From NCBI GenBank assembly GCA_001557505.1, contig LSAX01000003.1:1302001-1366000 (forward strand): a stretch of 64,000 nt of DNA, in the 5' to 3' direction. Positions 9,952 to 21,115 of the stretch are shown here, one piece after another; the stretch's first letter is position 1; the number at the start of each line of letters is the position of its first letter. Source of the stretch: Reticulascus tulasneorum. Lineage: Eukaryota > Ascomycota > Sordariomycetes > Glomerellales > Reticulascaceae. Made by a program: the position numbers and the translations under genes. The notes beneath the pieces were generated by a model, which worked only from the letters and a program-made list of their open reading frames with translations, searched no databases and was not told the DNA's origin.

Positions 9952-12900
9952 TGATTTTCTGGGTAACGGAGTGGGAGATGGGGCTACCAAATTGGGCTGC
10001 AGTGGATTTGCCATGGGTCACACCCGCTTAACCCTGGAGGCAGGCATCGAGGGCGCAGGAACGGGATACGACGCTTGAATAATGCAAAATAGCAGCATAC
10101 CAGGCATGTGAGTCGTCCCACCAGTGGTTCTACTAACGGCTTCATTCGATCAGACATTCGAAAAAGGTAAAGTTATCACCAGTACCTATTGACATCTTGC
10201 TAATTGTTGTACAAACGATTGGGCATGTCACGGACTCATCCCTAAAAACGACCACAAGATATGGTCGGGCTTTCTGTGTAAGGCCTTCCGTCATAGTGTT
10301 CGAGTTAGCTGACTAGGTTTACGGCCAAACTCAATGTGAAGATTTGGAGATCACGAGCGTCGACTCATCGACCACTGTTCCATATCTCGAAGACTGTGAT
10401 CGACGTCTAGCTAAAGGTCCGAGAACTTAGGTGCCGGGTAACTATTGTCCCCTCCCAGAGCTAGATGATGAGAGTGCGTTGTGGCTGATATAGGACTAAT
10501 GATCGGCGGATAACACCATACAAAGCTATCATGAGTGTAGTGAATGTTAGCATGACTTTCTGCCGTGATGGCTGACAACAATGGTATCACGCGATCAGCA
10601 CCAGATCAACCTGACTGGAACACCCTCCACGGCTTTGTCGACCATCCCGGCGACCTACCTGTCGGCGATTACTTTGCTGGATTATCAATGATGGCATGTA
10701 TTAGTCCCAAATCAAATCCCCTAATCCCCACATCCCCCCCTGTCGTTGTCAAAGATAACCTAAGGGCTCAATGGTACCGAGATATGCTTAATTGGGTGGG
10801 CCAGATCTGGCGAAGGAATTTTAGATGATGGGGGTTACTCGGCCAGACATGAGCGGTCTCTGGGTCTTGGAACTGGCTAGCGACATAGGCTGCATGGCAG
10901 CGGTCAGCCCGACAGACCAACTAGCGTGTTGATGTAGGTTTTCATTACAAGCGATATTGATCAACGCCCTGCAAGGTTTGATTCCGGGGGACGGAAGACG
11001 ACATGGGGACGGGAGGAAGGTCTGTGACCGTCGCCTCGGGTCGTGTTCAGCTGAGGCACTCTGACATCCTCGTGCGCTTCTTGACCCAAAAGAGGCTTGT
11101 TTGGTGGGGGAGGAACGGTGGACTAGTAGAGAGCGAACGCGAAGTAATGAATATCCAAAGCCTCATTTCAAAGCTCATTGCGGCCGCAGCGTCTCCCCCC
11201 AAATTTCTCATAAAAACTAGATCGCGAGTTTCGTACGTGATGTATTGCACATGGACTGGCCAGTAGGAGATCCCATCAAACGTAGCTGAGAGAAACCGAA
11301 CAATGCCCCCCCTTCTTTCGTGTGATAGTCCGATCAGCTTGACATCACAATACTGGCGTGTGTAAGGAGCTAATCCCCAAAGATTTGCGAGCTAATGTCA
11401 AGCGGATCAAATTGAAAGATCTACCGGGAAGGTGTCAAATGGTAGATTGGCCATATTGGCCAGGGTCTTGAGATTTTTTTCTGGAAGTGGATGTGCCATT
11501 CATGCATTCCAGCATCATTCGACGGGTGTTTGGAGGGTTGAGGTTGGTTAGGATATATCATCTCATAGCGCCAAGAATGGCGTGCTTCGCACACCGACCC
11601 GCCCAATCACCATGGCACATCCGGACAACACACCGCTAGCCGGGTCTAGTCCTAGTTTGGACTGTAGCAATTGATGGACGGTGCGGATCTGCGCAGCACG
11701 TCGACGGACGGTATGGGGGTACCCCCGGAACCAGCTCAAGCATCCACCACTGTGGTGCACAATAAGCTCCGCTCATGGCAAACGGGGCGACGATAACTCA
11801 ACTCGGTTGCTTCAGATGGGCGCAAAAAACATGTAAAACCGACGAAACCGGCGACTTTGGAAGCCCAGCAGAGCATTTGAACCATCAAAGAGGCTTGCCC
11901 AGCCTTTCCAAGAAATGCCCAGAATGCCCAGACGATCCCCAGATCGATCTGAATCTTTTCTCCAGGCTGGGCAGACTGGGCAACGCTTCGCCGTCGGGCT
12001 CGGCGCTGCACGCCTTCAAGCCCTCTTCCTACGTTTCTACGTGGTGGGCTGGATTTAGCGGCACGTCCCGCGGAGATGGCTGCTTTTTCTACTTGGCAAT
12101 TATGACTGCAATTGATTGACCTGAACTGTCGCCGTCTCGCACTGCCTGCAAGTGGTTTCTCGCCCTAGCACGCCCGGACTTGCGCCTTGGGGAATGTAGC
12201 CGGTTTAGTGGTATGTGAAAATGTAGGCTTGAGCAAGAGAGTGTTCTTTTCGCCTTACCTTCACATGAAAGCGCGACGACGTTAGCGCCACGTTACTAAT
12301 GAAAAGGAACGATCTGGACTACTTAGCGCTCCCCGGTCTATGCTCCAGCTATAAGGTTACCTCAGGTGAATGAATGACCGCTCGTGTTTGATCCCCGGCG
12401 GACGCGTCGTTTTTTTCTTCCTCTTTTTTTCTTCTTCCATCAAATTCGGATCCCTCCCCTCCCCTCCCCCACGCCTCGATGGATGGGGTGGATGGGATGG
12501 TTGGATGGCTGAAAAGAAGGCCCTGTTCTCCTCGGCTACGAGCTTCGAATGATATCAGCCCAGAAGCGGGACAAGAAATGCCAATGCCCACTAGCAAATC
12601 GCTCTGTTTGTGGCTGCCGATGGCTTTTGGCTGGGCATCTGCGCTGTAGCCGCCCCTAGAATTGGCAGGCACGTTTTTCTTTTAGGTGGTAATAAGCCGC
12701 AAGCCACTGAACAAACCCAGTAGGCTACCTTCGAGTACTGCTTGGCCGGTATGCGTTCAGCACCATCTCGACCTCTGCTGGACCGTGGGACATTCCAGGC
12801 ATTGCCATACTTGCTCGCATGGTCAATTCACATAAGGACAAGCAGATGAATGCTCAAGCGAAACTCTATCTGAGATTACCTTTGGATGCAGACTTCTACT

Positions 12901-13316
12901 TAGCAGAGACTCAGAGGCGATCCCAGACGCCTGCCAGAAACACCTGCGACTAGTTAGTGCTCGCCTCCCTTTCGGTCACTCGTAGCAGCGGACTGGTCAA
13001 CGCCATTTGTAAAGATAATGTCGTCAGAAACTATGGCTTGACTATCCTTGACAGTGTGGGTGGGGTTTGTCCCATTCAAGCTCCACGAGGTGTGAATCCA
13101 CCAAATTCTTGGCGCACAGTCCATCCTTGCGACGCACCCAGGTGGGATAGCATCGCCGAGCAGAGCTGCAGATATAAGATAGGACCGTGGTCGCTGACAT
13201 GTAACAAACGATTTGCAGCTGGTCCCAATCATCGCAGCACTCCCATTGTCGCTGCACTTCTTCCCCAGCCCGCTCTACAGAGGTTCGTTTGCGCTTTGCT
13301 CGCAAGAATCAGAAAG
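9952..13316. other. Long gene-poor region upstream of the sulfate permease
   Basis: 3.4 kb without a recognisable gene. The longest forward frame from an ATG (10568-10828, 87 residues, starting MADNNGITRS) has no known features. At 11863-11981 the hexamer GCCCAG/CTGGGC occurs six times (listed separately). Near 12410-12470 lie long pyrimidine runs (T-rich then CCCCTCCCC). The part nearest 13316 should contain the permease promoter and 5' leader. No tRNA, rRNA or transposon ORF was found. Confidence 0.45.
11863..11981. repeat. Cluster of GCCCAG / CTGGGC hexamers
   Basis: GCCCAG lies at 11863-11868, 11897-11902, 11917-11922 and 11926-11931. Its complement CTGGGC lies at 11967-11972 and 11976-11981. 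The opposed copies could pair into a hairpin or act as clustered binding sites. Function unknown. Confidence 0.4.
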
Positions 13317-15904
13317 ATGGCGCCCAACGCTTTCGGCAGATTCCTGGCGAAGGCCCTCTTCATCGATGTCGACTACCGCGAGCGACTCGAGCCAAAGCAG
13401 GCCGTGCAGTCCGCTGCCGCCTCTTTCTCTTCCGTTGAAACTTATTCCGAGAGGGAACCTACTGTTAAGGAATGGGCCTATAGCCACCGGCCAACCGGCC
13501 CCGGCGCACTCAGATACCTCCGCAGCTTGTTCCCATTCTGGTCCTGGATATTTCATTACAATCTAACATGGCTGCTCGGAGACATAATTGCTGGTAAGGA
13601 GACGGAAGAGCGCAAAAAAAGTCCCGATATGAGGGCGCAGTAACGCAGCGATGCTAATGGCTGAATAGGTGTGACTGTGGGCTTCGTTGTCATTCCCCAG
13701 GGCATGGCCTACGCGCTCCTCGCCCAATTGAGCCCAGAGTACGGCCTGTATACCTCGTTCGTCGGCTTCCTGCTCTACTGGGCGTTTGCGACCTCCAAGG
13801 ATATCACCATCGGCACCGTGGCTGTCATGTCCCAGCTAGTTGGCAATGTCGTTCTACGTGTGCAAGATGAGCACCCCGAGTACGATGGGCCTCAGATTGC
13901 CAGAGCTTTGGCTGTCATATCCGGTGCTTTCCTCCTCTTGGTCGGCCTTCTCCGCCTAGGCTGGATCGTCGAGTTTATCCCCCTCGTTGCCATCACCTCG
14001 TTCATGACTGGCGCAGCCATCAGCATTGCCGCCGGCCAGGTTCCCGCACTCCTAGGAATCACGGGCATCAACACCCGCGAGGCTACCTACAAGGTCATCA
14101 TCAACACTCTCAAGGCACTGCCCAGGGCCAAGATCGATGCAGCCATGGGCCTGTCGGCTCTGTTCCTGCTCTATCTCATCCGTTGGTTCTGCAGCTTCAT
14201 GTCAAAGCGACAGCCGAGCAAGAAGAAGTTTTGGTTTTTCATGACCACTCTCCGCATGGCCTTCGTCATCCTGCTCTACGTGCTTATCAGCTGGCTCGCC
14301 AACCGCAACATCAAGGATGCGAAGAAGGCCAAGTTTAGAATCTTGGGCAAGGTACCGAGCGGTAAGTACAACCTAGCAGCCCTCCGTTCAGTGTGTCACT
14401 AACTTTCGGTCAGGATTCCGTGCTGCCGGCGTCCCCACCATATCCACAGAGCTCATCGCAGCTATTGCACCGGATTTGCCATCAACCATTATCGTCTTGA
14501 TTATCGAGCATATTGCCATCTCCAAGTCGTTTGGTAGAATCAACAATTACGTCATTAACCCATCTCAAGAGCTCGTCGCTGTTGGCTTCACCAATCTCTT
14601 CGGCCCGTTCCTCGGAGCATATCCTGCCACTGGTTCGTTCTCCCGAACTGCCATCAAGTCTAAGGCCGGTGTGCGCACTCCTTTGGCTGGTATCTTCACC
14701 GCAGTCATTGTCTTGCTGGCGCTATACGTCTTGACCTCGGTCTTCTTCTATATCCCATCGAGCAGTCTAGCTGGGCTCATCATCCACGCTGTTGGCGATC
14801 TGATCACCGCACCTAATGTCGTGTATCAATTCTGGGAAGTCTCACCGCTCGAGGTCGTCATATTCTTTGCCGGTGTCTTCCTTACCATCTTCACGAACAT
14901 TGAGAACGGTATCTATCTGACCATGATTGCGTCTCTGGTCTTACTCCTTGTCAGGCTAGCTAAGGCCAAGGGCCACTTCCTTGGACGCGTGAAGATCTAT
15001 CGTGTCACGAAAGACACTGCTGGCAAAGATGTCCCGTTCAACGACCATGGCGAGCCTTTGGAGAAGCCATCTCGTGAAGCTTTCATTCCCATCAATAAGG
15101 ACGACGGCTCGAATCCTCACATTGATGTCCAAACCCCTTACCCTGGTATCTTCGTTTATCGTTTCGGAGAGGGATTCAACTATACGAATCAGGCTCACTA
15201 TATGGACGCGCTCGTGGCGTACATCTTTAAGCATGCTCGTCGCACAGTCTTGGACAGATACGAGAAGCTCGGCGTAAGTAATAACTGGCACCTGTTTGCA
15301 AGTTACAAGGACTAACATCAATGTGAAGGACCGACCGTGGAATGATCCCGGCCCGCGACGTGGCGAGAAGATCAACATGGACGACAACCGCCCCATCGTC
15401 CGCGCTATCATTATTGACTGTTCCGCCGTCAACAACATCGATGTCACATCAGTCCAAGGCCTCATCGACGTCAGGAACCAGGTCGACCGCTATGCCGAGC
15501 CCGAGATCGTCGAATGGCATTTTGCCAACCTCCACAATCGCTGGACACGCCGAGCTCTTGCCGTGGCCGGCTTCGGCTACCCTTCAGTTAAGGGTGAGGA
15601 GTTCCTTGGCCGCTGGAAGCCTGTCTTCAGCGTCGCCGCCGTGGAGGACTCTTCCGCAGAAACGAGGTCTGATACGCAACCACGCCGCGCTAGCTTCCGC
15701 GATGAAGAAGACATCATCTCTCCCAAGGTGGCTGAGGGTGTGACGGTTCAGGGTCGTGGCGATGGGAAGCTTGCTGCAGTACAGGGAACGAACAGGCCGT
15801 TCTTCCACATTGATGTCGCTGCTGCTGTTGAGAGCGCGGTGTTGAATGCGGAGAGCAAGTTCGGTGACGTGTCGCCGTCCATCTCTGTGTTAAAGAGTGG
15901 ATAG
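13317..15904 (+). CDS. SulP-family sulfate permease, 801 aa
   Basis: Plasma-membrane sulfate/H+ symporter of the SulP (SLC26) family, supplying sulfate for assimilation. Exons are 13317-13593, 13669-14361, 14414-15273 and 15329-15904 (2,406 nt), all joined in frame by GT-AG introns. The start at 13317 gives MAPNAFGRFLAKALFIDVDY, usual for the fungal N-terminal tail; the frame is open further upstream. The SulP signature is clear: GVTVGFVVIPQGMAYALLAQ, then GLYTSFVGFLLYW, the multi-span core and LGAYPATGSFSRTAIKSKAG. A C-terminal STAS domain spans about residues 550-740 (RAIIIDCSAVNNIDVTSVQG). The length matches fungal SUL1/SUL2-type permeases. Sulfur-source control by a CYS3/MetR-type factor is usual for the family, but I did not identify a site. 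Confidence 0.93.
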
Positions 15905-16202
15905 AGTGTAGGAATTGGGTCACTATCCCTTGCGCTTGGCGTTGGGGATTTGGCTGGGGTGACCGAGCGATAACATTATGCTTCTAAAGCCTTCTTTAAT
16001 TGATATCCCTATATGAAATTTAACGTACAAACAAGGAGATGCAGTGTGAATTTGGTCGAAATGTGCTTGTTTCATGTTGGAAGGGTCCTGAAACTGGACA
16101 GTGTCGCATCTTGGCGTTTGGGGACTGCCATCCCATCTTATCTACTCTCTGGAGCCTCAAGAACTTCGCTCTTAAATAAATCAAATATTTCACGAAAAAG
16201 CC

Positions 16203-16796
16203 ATGCAAATACCGGCAAGACCCATCATGAAGGTGTCTTTGATCATCGCCTGGATGGCGTCCATCACTGTCGGCATTGCAGCGCCCAGTCCACAAGTCCA
16301 AGACCGCGAAGACCCCGCCCCCCTCATCGCTCAAGCGTTTGCACCCGCGCCAGCAGAAGGCGTCGCGATCAATGAACCCAACAACGCACCCGAGCGAGTC
16401 CCTATCACAATGCAGCTCTTCGCCGGCGCCCCAGGTACCAAGACCTGTCGCGGCTCGCCGATGGTATCCATGCAGCTGCCCGAGACTGTGTCGACGGACG
16501 CCCAGTTCACGGCGGGGCAGGGCCAGTGTTACGACCTACCGGGTATAGCGTACTGCGCCGTCTTCATGGCGAACAAGGGAGACGGGTGTGAAGCGAGGCT
16601 CTTTACCGAGAAGAAGTGCACTTCGTTTGTGAATTTGGCAGTGTTCTTGCCTGAGGTGCGAGCAGTGGGCGGCGTGTTCCGGAGTATGCAGATTCGGTGC
16701 GGGATCGTGCCTGTCGAGCCGGCGCCGTTGAGCTTGGGGAGCTTGGGCGGGCTGCAGAAGCCAGTGAGAGGGAAAAGAATGGAAGGATTACAATGA
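16203..16796 (+). CDS. Small secreted six-cysteine protein, 197 aa
   Basis: Two in-frame ATGs are near the start (16203 and 16227). The second begins MKVSLIIAWMASITVGIAAP, a standard signal peptide with likely cleavage after IAA, so it may be the true start; the feature uses the longer form. The mature part has six cysteines (in KTCRG, GQCYD, AYCAV, GDGCEA, KKCTS, IRCGI), consistent with three disulfides, and a basic tail. No enzyme motif is visible. It resembles fungal small secreted proteins of unknown role. An AT-rich leader (CTTAAATAAATC) lies just upstream. Confidence 0.7.
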   Translation: MQIPARPIMKVSLIIAWMASITVGIAAPSPQVQDREDPAPLIAQAFAPAPAEGVAINEPNNAPERVPITMQLFAGAPGTKTCRGSPMVSMQLPETVSTDAQFTAGQGQCYDLPGIAYCAVFMANKGDGCEARLFTEKKCTSFVNLAVFLPEVRAVGGVFRSMQIRCGIVPVEPAPLSLGSLGGLQKPVRGKRMEGLQ

Positions 16797-16930
16797 GATG
16801 ATGGCGATAGCGACGGGAGTTTGGATTGATTCACATTTTTGCATCGTGCAGGCGTTCCGGATCTCAGCCTTGCTGAACTTACTGAACCAATATAAATGAT
16901 ACTCTCTATTTTAGTCTACAATCGCAATGC

Positions 16931-18396
16931 TCATCCAACAAGCAATTGCAGAAAGTCTTCATTCAATCTTGTCAATGAATTCTCGACAAATTGGCAACGA
17001 TCGTGTATCCATCCATCCAGGTTCTCCAAGGTCACCTTCGCAGCCGCTAACATGCGCTCCATCTCAGCGGGCTGCGGGCCGCCCGCAGTCGCACGGTTGC
17101 GAATGATGGCAGCTGGATCCAGTGCCTCCCGAAACTCTGCTTCGCTCATCGGTAACTCATTTCCAGCAACTTTCATCTCTTGAATCGTCGCCAGATTATT
17201 CTTTGTGCCTCGGCGTAGGGGAAGTCGCTGGGCCGGATCTCGTGTGCCTTTGCATAGGTAACAAGTTCAGAGGCAAAGTGGTGTCCGACACGAAACGGGA
17301 GCTTGTGTCGTCGCATTAATACGTCTGCAACCTCCTGAGATGCTGTCCAGTCACTGTTCAGTTCCTCCAGCGCTCTCTCTTGGTTGATCACGAGGGCGTC
17401 CATGATAAGTTTCCAATCTCGGAGAACGTGCGTCGCTCCACGCAAGATTGCCACATTGTCGGACACTCCTCTGGCGTCAACCATACCAGGAGGAGTATTA
17501 TGAGTTTGAATGGCGCGGCCCATGCCGAGTGTAACCACTCTAGACGCTTCGGCACGTGTATTGTTGAGGAGCCCGGGATTGCGTTTTTGTGGCATCGCGC
17601 TGGAGACATATGTGTTGTCCCCTCCTTCTTTTAGCAGGATCCACGGTCGAGGTTGAGCGTACTGAACCATGACATCTTGAACGAACGATCCTGCATGCAG
17701 TGCGATACCGGTGGCCACGGCACCCAGCTCGACGGGAATCTCGCAGCTAGAGATCTGCACAGCGTCATACGCATTGTCAGCTATAGCGGTAAAGCCAAGG
17801 TATTCTGCCATACGGTCGCGGTTCAATGGCCAACTTGTGCCATTCAGAACAGTAGTGCCCATTGGTGACCGGTCCAAGCGTGTAAAGAACTCTCGCAGCC
17901 TCTGCGCATCACGGGATAGCCCGGCAACATGGCCCAGAAGGTAATGGCCGTACGAGTTCGGTTGAGCAGCGACGCCGTTAGTATAATTCGGGACCAGAGT
18001 ACCGGCATGCACGGTTGCCATCTGCACAAGGCATTTCGTGGTCTCATGTAGCCCCCGTGCTAGCAGAAGCGTCTCTTCGCGGATAATAGCTATGCTGGCG
18101 GTCGTGAGCATGTCCTGACTGGACCGACCAGCATGCAGCAGGGTTGCTTCAACACCAGCGGTTTGAATCAAAAGCGGCTCAAACGTTATGACACGACCAG
18201 GACGATGCCCTCCTGGTTGATTCCCAGAGTCAATCACAGACTGTAAACCCCGGGCAATGCGCGGCGCCATTGCCCGTTCCAGTAAGCCCTCATCGGTATT
18301 GATGACAGCACTCGCTTTGTTTATCTCGCCTATCCAGAAGAAGTTATCATGTGGCGGAGTGACATGGTTCGTTGTTGAAGAGGATAAAGTCGCCAT
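16931..18396 (-). pseudogene. Argininosuccinate lyase-like gene with an apparent one-base frameshift
   Basis: From the ATG at 18396 the frame encodes 407 residues of the fumarase/aspartase/argininosuccinate lyase superfamily: GRSSQDM, VPNYTNGVAAQPNSYGHYLL (histidine-region equivalent) and, near residues 275-284, the signature SSAMPQKRNP with the flexible-loop catalytic Ser. The frame then ends early. Immediately after, in another frame, NNLATIQEMKVAGNELPMSE and EFREALDPAAIIRNRATAGG supply the expected C-terminus, ending TGA at 16931. No splice signals fit the join. A one-base loss in the short A run at 17202-17204 explains it. Total length near 490 matches the family. The fungal group is probably a paralogue of arginine-pathway ASL acting on an unknown substrate. 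It may be a recent pseudogene or a sequencing error. Confidence 0.7.
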
Positions 18397-19168
18397 TGTA
18401 ACGCGGCTCTACCGAGGATCCAAGCTTGGCCGCAGAGCTCGAGAACAGGCGAACACGATCCGACGCTGGACCACTATAGTTTGAAATGGGCTTTTGGAAT
18501 ATACCTTTCAGATATTAGGTGTTGTAAGAGAGATCGAGGCCGTGTTTAGACTGGTGGGACAAGAGCCCTGAAAGGTGGACGTGATGTGTTGGCAGTGGAG
18601 CTGATGCAAAAGAGGTCCCGCAATGCCACCGAGGCCGGCATTCGTATCAAGATAGGGAGGGGATCGGTAAAAAGTTTGGGAATACCACAACTATCATCAA
18701 CTCATCCCATATCAAATTATCTCAGTACGACTTCGGCTTTCACACGAATAGAGCAGCTTCATCTCCCCGATTCTTAGTGTTCATCGTGCGACGGCATTTG
18801 TACAGAGATGCTATTTAAATTTCTCATATCCGTTCAGGGCCCTATGATGTAAGAGAATTACTTGAAGATAATATATGGGCCATACTTTTATGAATCCTAA
18901 AGCCGGGAACCATAGAGAGATTAAGTAGACCGTAATTGTTATTCGCGGCGCTATAGTATGTGACTACAGCATATCTCGCTATACGTGGAGGGGGGAAATA
19001 ACATAAGATACCAGCAGAGCTACTTGACTGATGCTGGCACGTGTAACACTCTTTCTTAGTGACTCGGTGCTTTTTTAGTGGAGTTTGGGACCGCAGAACA
19101 AAAGAGATATCGACGAGTTCTCAGATTTCTTGATACTTCAAGTGCAAGCCCTAGCACGGTGTGATTGT
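18397..19168. other. Intergenic region
   Basis: 772 bp between the 5' end of the lyase-like gene and the 3' end of the DUF1996 gene. The lyase promoter should lie at 18397-18700. No coding or RNA feature was recognised. Confidence 0.5.
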
Positions 19169-20326
19169 TCATCCTCTAGGAAGCGAGTCAAGCCCTGTAA
19201 GAAGTAAGTATCCAACAACTTTTACTCATGCAATTTGACACTTACATCCGTCAGTCTGCTCGCCAACCATGTCCTTGACTGTGCACTTGTTGGCAACAGG
19301 CATGGCTTGCTTCGTGATGGAACCGCAGCCATCGTAGAAACATTCGGCCTTATCCATAGCGCGCTGGAGCGAATCGCCCTTCCAGCCGAACAAGTAATCG
19401 GCGTGGGTGCCATAACCACTGGTGCCCTCGAAACTCCACACAAATGGGTTAGGGGTACCTGCAGGCCACATGCTGTGAAATTGACTTGTGTTCCAGACAG
19501 TCTCGTACGTCACTTGCGGTACCCGAACTGGGTGGGAGGCTGGGCATGGGGGAGCATTCGTAAAGCCGTCACGGGTCATGGTGTTGAACATGTGAGACTG
19601 GTGGTCAGGGCTGTCAAGGTTCTTGCCATCCCAGCATCTAAGTCTGGTCAGCACAGGCTATGATCTCGGACTCGAATACGGGTTACTGACGCGGGGAAGT
19701 GGTTGACGACAAAGATACCGGCTGGGCATGGCTTGTCAGGGAAGTCAACCATCTCAGGACCCCTGTTGATAAGGGTGGTCAGGCAGTTATAACGCAGCCC
19801 AATGTGGCCCTTCGCCTCAGCTAGGGTGCTCGTGGTCGGGCTGCCGACCGTCATACGGAAACCCTTGGAGAGCGTCAGAATGTAAAGAACAACTGGTATA
19901 TAACCGACCTACCGGCGGAAAAGCTTTGATTGGTTGCTGCTTCAGGTTATCCTTAGAGAAATCAAACTGGGTGTAGTAAATGGTCATTCCACCAGTAGTG
20001 CCTCGAGCGAGGGCGGCGTTGTTGACGACCGGCACGCGGTGGTAGGAGCCGTTGGTGGGGTGTTTGAAGTATAACACGGCGGTCCAGTAGTTGGAAAAGT
20101 CCTCGGACATCTCGCAGGTGGTGCACGTAGCCCTTTCCCCAACATCACCCGTCATAGTGGCGTTGAAGGCATTTCCGCCGACGATATGATGGACGTGTGC
20201 GGAGGGGTACCTGCCAGGCTCGACAACGGGGTCGATCCGCTGAATTGTCAATGTCGAGCATCCAAAGCGAAGTCCTGCCTGAACAGGAGCGATGAGCGCT
20301 AGAGCGGCGAGTGAGAAAGACTTCAT
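19169..20326 (-). CDS. Secreted DUF1996 protein, 334 aa
   Basis: Four exons (20326-19913, 19863-19691, 19637-19246, 19194-19169; 1,005 nt) are joined in frame. The N-terminus MKSFSLAALALIAPVQAGLR is a signal peptide. The body matches the fungal DUF1996 family: RIDPVVEPGRYPSAHVHHI, CTTCEMSEDFSNYWTAVLYF, AFPPGFRMTVGSP, CWDGKNLDSPDHQSHM, HADYLFGWKGDSLQRAMD, and a final micro-exon completing DGWLDSLPRG. The many His, Cys and Asp residues at family-conserved positions suggest an extracellular enzyme or metal-binding protein, but its reaction is unknown. Length is normal for a form without a C-terminal extra domain. The 26 nt last exon is easy to miss but restores the family's usual ending. Confidence 0.88.
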
Positions 20327-21115
20327 TTCTGCTGCGGATTGGTCTCGGGGGAGAGATGCGCAGAAGAAGGCGAAAAGAAAACGAAACAGAGGCCGGAGGT
20401 CTAGTGCGGACCGACATACGCTTATACGTATAGTTGACGCCCATGAAGTCATGGGATTCGATGTCCGGCCATTTCGATATGCCGAGCCCATATGGTGCAC
20501 ATATTAAACGGCGAGGTAATGTAATTTACCCTTAAAGGGGAAACAATATAGTACATATCTTTGATACCACTAAGTCGGCCTATTACCCGGTGGTAGAGCA
20601 TTTGACTAGCGCATGCACAGATACGGGTATCGGCAAATGTCTAATATCAGCATCTCAGACTGTCTTGAATCATAACGCCGATCCAGGCATATCTCTCATA
20701 ACCGTTGACGGTCACGACAGCTACGGGAAGCATTAGTTCAACCACGGCAATAGCCTACAAAATATCATTAGTAATCGATTTGTTATCGATTTGACGGTTT
20801 TAGAGGCTCAACGTGCACGATTTCACATGGCTGGTATGCTCTCTTCTCTATTTAAGACCTTTGGAGTCTCCGGAGCCGGGCATAGTAGGCCATCGAGAAT
20901 TTGAGTTGGAGGTTATCTGGCTGAGTCTTCACTGCTGGAATTGGGCGGATTGTTGGGGTTGTTAGACCAAGGCAGCGATCGTTCTGGGCAGGCCAGTGCC
21001 TACAGGCTGCGGTACATGATTAGCAGATAGAAAGGAACATAGGGCGTTCATCCTGTAATCATCCTGGAACTGAATAGTATCATCTTTATCATTATAGTAA
21101 CCAGTAAATGTCCAA
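20327..21115. other. Intergenic region with a tRNA-Cys-like fragment
   Basis: 789 bp between the DUF1996 gene start and the GH128 gene end. At 20590-20607 GTGGTAGAGCATTTGACT looks like the D-arm and 5' anticodon strand of an eukaryotic tRNA-Cys, but the following sequence does not complete a cloverleaf. No protein gene is visible. Confidence 0.4.

Noticed and set aside
10568..10828. 87-codon frame starting MADNNGITRS
   Set aside because: Single short frame in a non-coding stretch with no domain, signal peptide or intron support.
12957..13316. Upstream in-frame extension of the sulfate permease
   Set aside because: The extra 120 residues do not resemble SulP N-termini; ATG 13317 gives the expected tail.
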